Shown here in pieces: positions 61,641 through 64,000 of a DNA stretch of 64,000 bases. The DNA comes from Pelotomaculum schinkii. GTDB lineage: Bacteria > Bacillota > Desulfotomaculia > Desulfotomaculales > Pelotomaculaceae. Made by a program: the position numbers and the translations under genes. Within the stretch, counting starts at the first letter, position 1. The number at the start of each line of letters is the position of its first letter. Under the pieces are notes generated by a model. That model saw only the letters and a list, made by a program, of their open reading frames with translations. It did no database searches and was not told where the DNA came from. Where the stretch lies: the NCBI RefSeq assembly GCF_004369205.1, contig NZ_QFGA01000001.1, forward strand, positions 1,302,001-1,366,000. The letters are read 5' to 3'.

Positions 61641-63198
61641 GGCCGCCCTTTGGAGAGGCGCGAATACATTCAGGGGAGCTATAGACGCGGCTAATTATAA
61701 AGATTACATATTGCCGATGCTGTTTGTTAAATATCTTAGCGACACATATTTAGAAAAGGTCGATAACTTAAAAAAAGCATACGAAAACCCCGTGAGGCTG
61801 CAAAGGGCCATCGACAGACTCCCGTTTGTGATCAAGGAAAAGCACAGTTTCGACTGGCTCTATGACAACAGATATAGCGATAATCTGGGGGAACTCATCA
61901 ATGTGGCTTTACGCGGCATAGAAGATGATAATCCCTCATTATTTGCCGGGGTATTCAGAAGTATAGACTTTAATAGTGAAGCTATGTTGGGCAATCACAA
62001 GCAAAAAAATACTCGCTTGAGGGAGCTTTTGGAGGATTTTGAGTCCCTTGATTTACGCCCTTCATCTATCCAGCCGGAGGAAGGCAAGGTCCCCGCAGAT
62101 ACCATAGGCGACGCCTACGAATATATGATCGGCGAATTTGCCGGCCAGGCCGGGAAAAAAGCCGGCTCCTTCTTCACACCGTCCGAAGTGTCGGAACTAA
62201 TGGCGCGTATTGTTGATCCCAAAATAAGCGATACCATGTACGACCCCACCTGCGGCTCCGGCTCCCTGCTCATCAAGACCGGAAAGACCGCCCAGGCCAA
62301 GGAAAACAACGCGATCAAAAAACTTACCTTATATGGTCAAGAAATGAATGGATCATCGTGGTCCATGGCGAAAATGAACATGTTTCTCCATGATATTCTG
62401 GACGCCAAGATCCTGTGGGGCGATACCCTGGCCAATCCCCTGCACCTGGATTCTGACGGCAATCTTATGCAGTTCGATGTCATTGTGGCCAACATGCCTT
62501 TTTCCCAGGACAAATGGGCGGCTGGTTTTAACACCGGCGGGGCAATGAACGGCAAAGGCAAAGAATTCAAGATGGAAGCGTCCCTTGATAAATATCATCG
62601 CTTTGATTGGGGCGTACCGCCTGCCAGTAAAGGGGACTGGGCTTTTTTGCTGCATATGATAGCCAGCCTCAAAAGCGGCGGCAGGATTGCCGCGGTAGCT
62701 CCCCATGGCGTTTTGTTCAGAGGCGCTTCGGAAGGCCGGATCAGGCAAAACGTCATCGAAAAAAATCTGCTGGACGCGGTTATCGGGCTGCCTGCCAACT
62801 TGTTTTACGGTACCAGTATTCCGGCCTGCATCATAGTTTTCAAGAAAAACCGCAATCGTGACGATGTGCTTTTCATTGACGCTTCCGGCAAGGATGAAAA
62901 TGGCGTCCTCCGCTATAGAAAAGATAAGAACCAAAACCGTCTCGAGCCAAAGCACATCGAGGATATCGTAAACGCCTATAAAAACAGGACAGATATTGAT
63001 AAATTTGCCCGCGTGGCAACCCTTGATGAGATAAAAGCCAATGGCTACAACTTGAATATTCCACGCTATGTTGATACTTTTGCAGAAGAAGCCCTGGTGG
63101 ATATTGAAGAGGTAAAAACAAATATTGCAAATATCCAAAAGGAACTTGCCGAAGTTGAAACACAGATGGCCAAATATCTAAAGGAGTTGGGATTGTGA
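61612..63198 (+). CDS. hsdM: Type I restriction-modification DNA methyltransferase (HsdM)
   Basis: 528 residues from ATG 61612 behind GGGGGG. Helical N-terminal domain (LPMLFVKYLSDTYLEKVDNL), SAM site DPTCGSGSLLIKTG near residue 210 and catalytic NMPFSQDKW near 293 (an NMPF version of the usual NPPF). It methylates adenine in the sequence set by HsdS. Unusual order: an HsdS half lies before it, a dinD relic and another HsdS after it. Confidence 0.92.
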   Translation: MMATTRKDIEAALWRGANTFRGAIDAANYKDYILPMLFVKYLSDTYLEKVDNLKKAYENPVRLQRAIDRLPFVIKEKHSFDWLYDNRYSDNLGELINVALRGIEDDNPSLFAGVFRSIDFNSEAMLGNHKQKNTRLRELLEDFESLDLRPSSIQPEEGKVPADTIGDAYEYMIGEFAGQAGKKAGSFFTPSEVSELMARIVDPKISDTMYDPTCGSGSLLIKTGKTAQAKENNAIKKLTLYGQEMNGSSWSMAKMNMFLHDILDAKILWGDTLANPLHLDSDGNLMQFDVIVANMPFSQDKWAAGFNTGGAMNGKGKEFKMEASLDKYHRFDWGVPPASKGDWAFLLHMIASLKSGGRIAAVAPHGVLFRGASEGRIRQNVIEKNLLDAVIGLPANLFYGTSIPACIIVFKKNRNRDDVLFIDASGKDENGVLRYRKDKNQNRLEPKHIEDIVNAYKNRTDIDKFARVATLDEIKANGYNLNIPRYVDTFAEEALVDIEEVKTNIANIQKELAEVETQMAKYLKELGL

Positions 63199-63465
63199 GT
63201 AATTCAAAAAATAACACAATGGCGAAATTTTGTAAGCGTAATTGAAAAAACAGTGGAATCCTGTGCCAAAAGTGGTATTAACGTCGATGATCATTTTGCT
63301 AACGTCAGCAAAATGATCGATCTCGCAAAAGGCGCCAAACGTGAGATTGAGTATATTGGGCTTTCGCGCTATGCCTGTTATTTAATTGTGCAAAATGCTG
63401 ATCCAACACTGGATGAAAATACAAAAGTCTCGCAATTAGAGAGAAAATCAGCTAACATAATATAG
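63199..63465 (+). pseudogene. DinD (DNA-damage-inducible protein D) fragment
   Basis: Directly after the HsdM stop, in the same frame, the sequence reads ITQWRNFVSVIEKTVESC, then SGINVDDHFANVSKMIDLAK and LSRYACYLIVQNADP, typical of the DinD N-terminal half. It lacks a start and the C-terminal part. It sits as debris between hsdM and hsdS. Confidence 0.8.
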
Positions 63466-63510
63466 GAAGAACTCCAAATTCAGTGACGGCATGAATCAAA
63501 GGAGACGGTT

Positions 63511-64000
63511 ATGCAAAGCGGCAACAAGCATTCTATCATAAGGAGGCATTACGCAAGTTATCCGGACGACTGGATCATAACTGAATTGGGTGAGTTGCTC
63601 GAAAGGGTGGTAAAGCCCGTAGAAGTCATTCCTGATCATGAATACCGGGAAATTGGTATCCGTTCTCATGGAAAAGGTCTGTTTCATAAAGAACCCGTTA
63701 CAGGAAGCGGCCTGGGGAATAAATCCGTTTTTTGGGTTGAGGTGGACTGTTTAATTATTAATATTGTTTTTGCCTGGGAGCAAGCCGTAGGAATTACTAC
63801 AACCCATGAAAAAGGAATGATTGCTTCGCACAGATTCCCAATGTGGCAGTCAAAAGGAAATGTGGAGTTACACTATTTACTGAGGTTTTTTTTGACACCG
63901 TTCGGCAGGCATCTTCTTGAATTGGCCTCACCTGGTGGAGCAGGGAGAAATAAGACGCTCGTCCAGGACGAATTCAATAAAACCCTGGTCTGTATACCTT
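63511..64000 (+). CDS. hsdS: Type I restriction specificity subunit (HsdS), C-terminus beyond window
   Basis: The frame is open from ATG 63511, behind AAAGGAG, to the window edge (163 residues seen). Pattern WIITELGELLERVVKPVEV, EYREIGIRSHGKGLFHKEP and TTTHEKGMIASHRFPMW is that of an HsdS target-recognition domain. It follows hsdM after the dinD relic; it is the second specificity gene in the locus. Confidence 0.85.
   Translation, partial: MQSGNKHSIIRRHYASYPDDWIITELGELLERVVKPVEVIPDHEYREIGIRSHGKGLFHKEPVTGSGLGNKSVFWVEVDCLIINIVFAWEQAVGITTTHEKGMIASHRFPMWQSKGNVELHYLLRFFLTPFGRHLLELASPGGAGRNKTLVQDEFNKTLVCIP

Noticed and set aside
1-64000. tRNA, rRNA or CRISPR array
   Set aside because: No rRNA stretches, no tRNA-like cloverleaf with a TTCRA loop and no regularly spaced short repeats were seen on reading; a tRNA or CRISPR scan would settle it.

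Overview
The window looks like a chromosome segment of an anaerobic, spore-former-type Firmicute, most plausibly a Peptococcaceae member of the Pelotomaculum/Desulfotomaculum kind. The assignment is inferred from frequent TTG/GTG starts behind strong AGGAGG-type ribosome sites, a 1436-residue acyl-CoA dehydratase activase/dehydratase fusion, a benzoyl-CoA-pathway type dehydrogenase, Amj, and YcdB/YcdC, DUF3160 and DUF881 proteins. No rRNA, tRNA or CRISPR array was seen.

Layout. 1-6.5 kb: a stalk-domain/RsiV-like secreted protein, an ECF sigma/anti-sigma pair and two YcdB/YcdC secreted paralogs, all on the minus strand. 6.5-13.8 kb: a duplicated region. Three copies of an ECF sigma 5' region (one intact gene, two decayed) lie next to two plus-strand cassettes. 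Each cassette has a small region-4-only sigma protein followed by a different leaderless cargo: a glutaredoxin-like and a lysozyme-like protein in the first, a small beta-rich protein in the second. The second cassette also carries a holin-like protein and an RsoA-like helix-turn-helix protein. 13.9-25.3 kb: HicA/HicB, a GT39 glycosyltransferase, an SH3 protein, a VanRS-like two-component system, MutY, a broken Phd antitoxin, a third YcdB/YcdC protein and a coiled-coil protein. 25.3-33.4 kb: a beta-propeller lipoprotein split by one TGA, CapA and DUF3160 lipoproteins, and two DUF881 proteins. 33.9-37.4 kb: an MntA/HepT module, then a cyclic-di-GMP-I riboswitch leading an ECF sigma/DUF4367 anti-sigma operon that faces a DUF6147 secreted protein. 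38-45.4 kb: a graveyard of IS fragments, toxin-antitoxin modules and decayed PglZ-like and DNA-methylase-like defence genes. 45.4-51.4 kb: Amj, a Had-like dehydrogenase, a zinc-binding lipoprotein, a permease and its DUF1980 partner. 52.5-55 kb: a partial duplicate of the riboswitch locus with complementary damage. 55.5-64 kb: the large activase fusion, HNH nuclease and a type I restriction-modification locus carrying a dinD fragment.

How things work together. Five minus-strand sites share the ECF-type promoter TGAACC-N16-CGTC, always with exactly 16 bases of spacer, before genes for cell-surface proteins. This points to an envelope-stress regulon whose sigma factor is not identified. The riboswitch ties a separate ECF sigma circuit to c-di-GMP. 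The small-sigma cassettes combine sigma, holin-like and lysozyme-like parts without signal peptides, resembling in logic the TcdR/TcdE and UviA/UviB release systems. Much of the rest records repeated duplication, deletion and gene decay.
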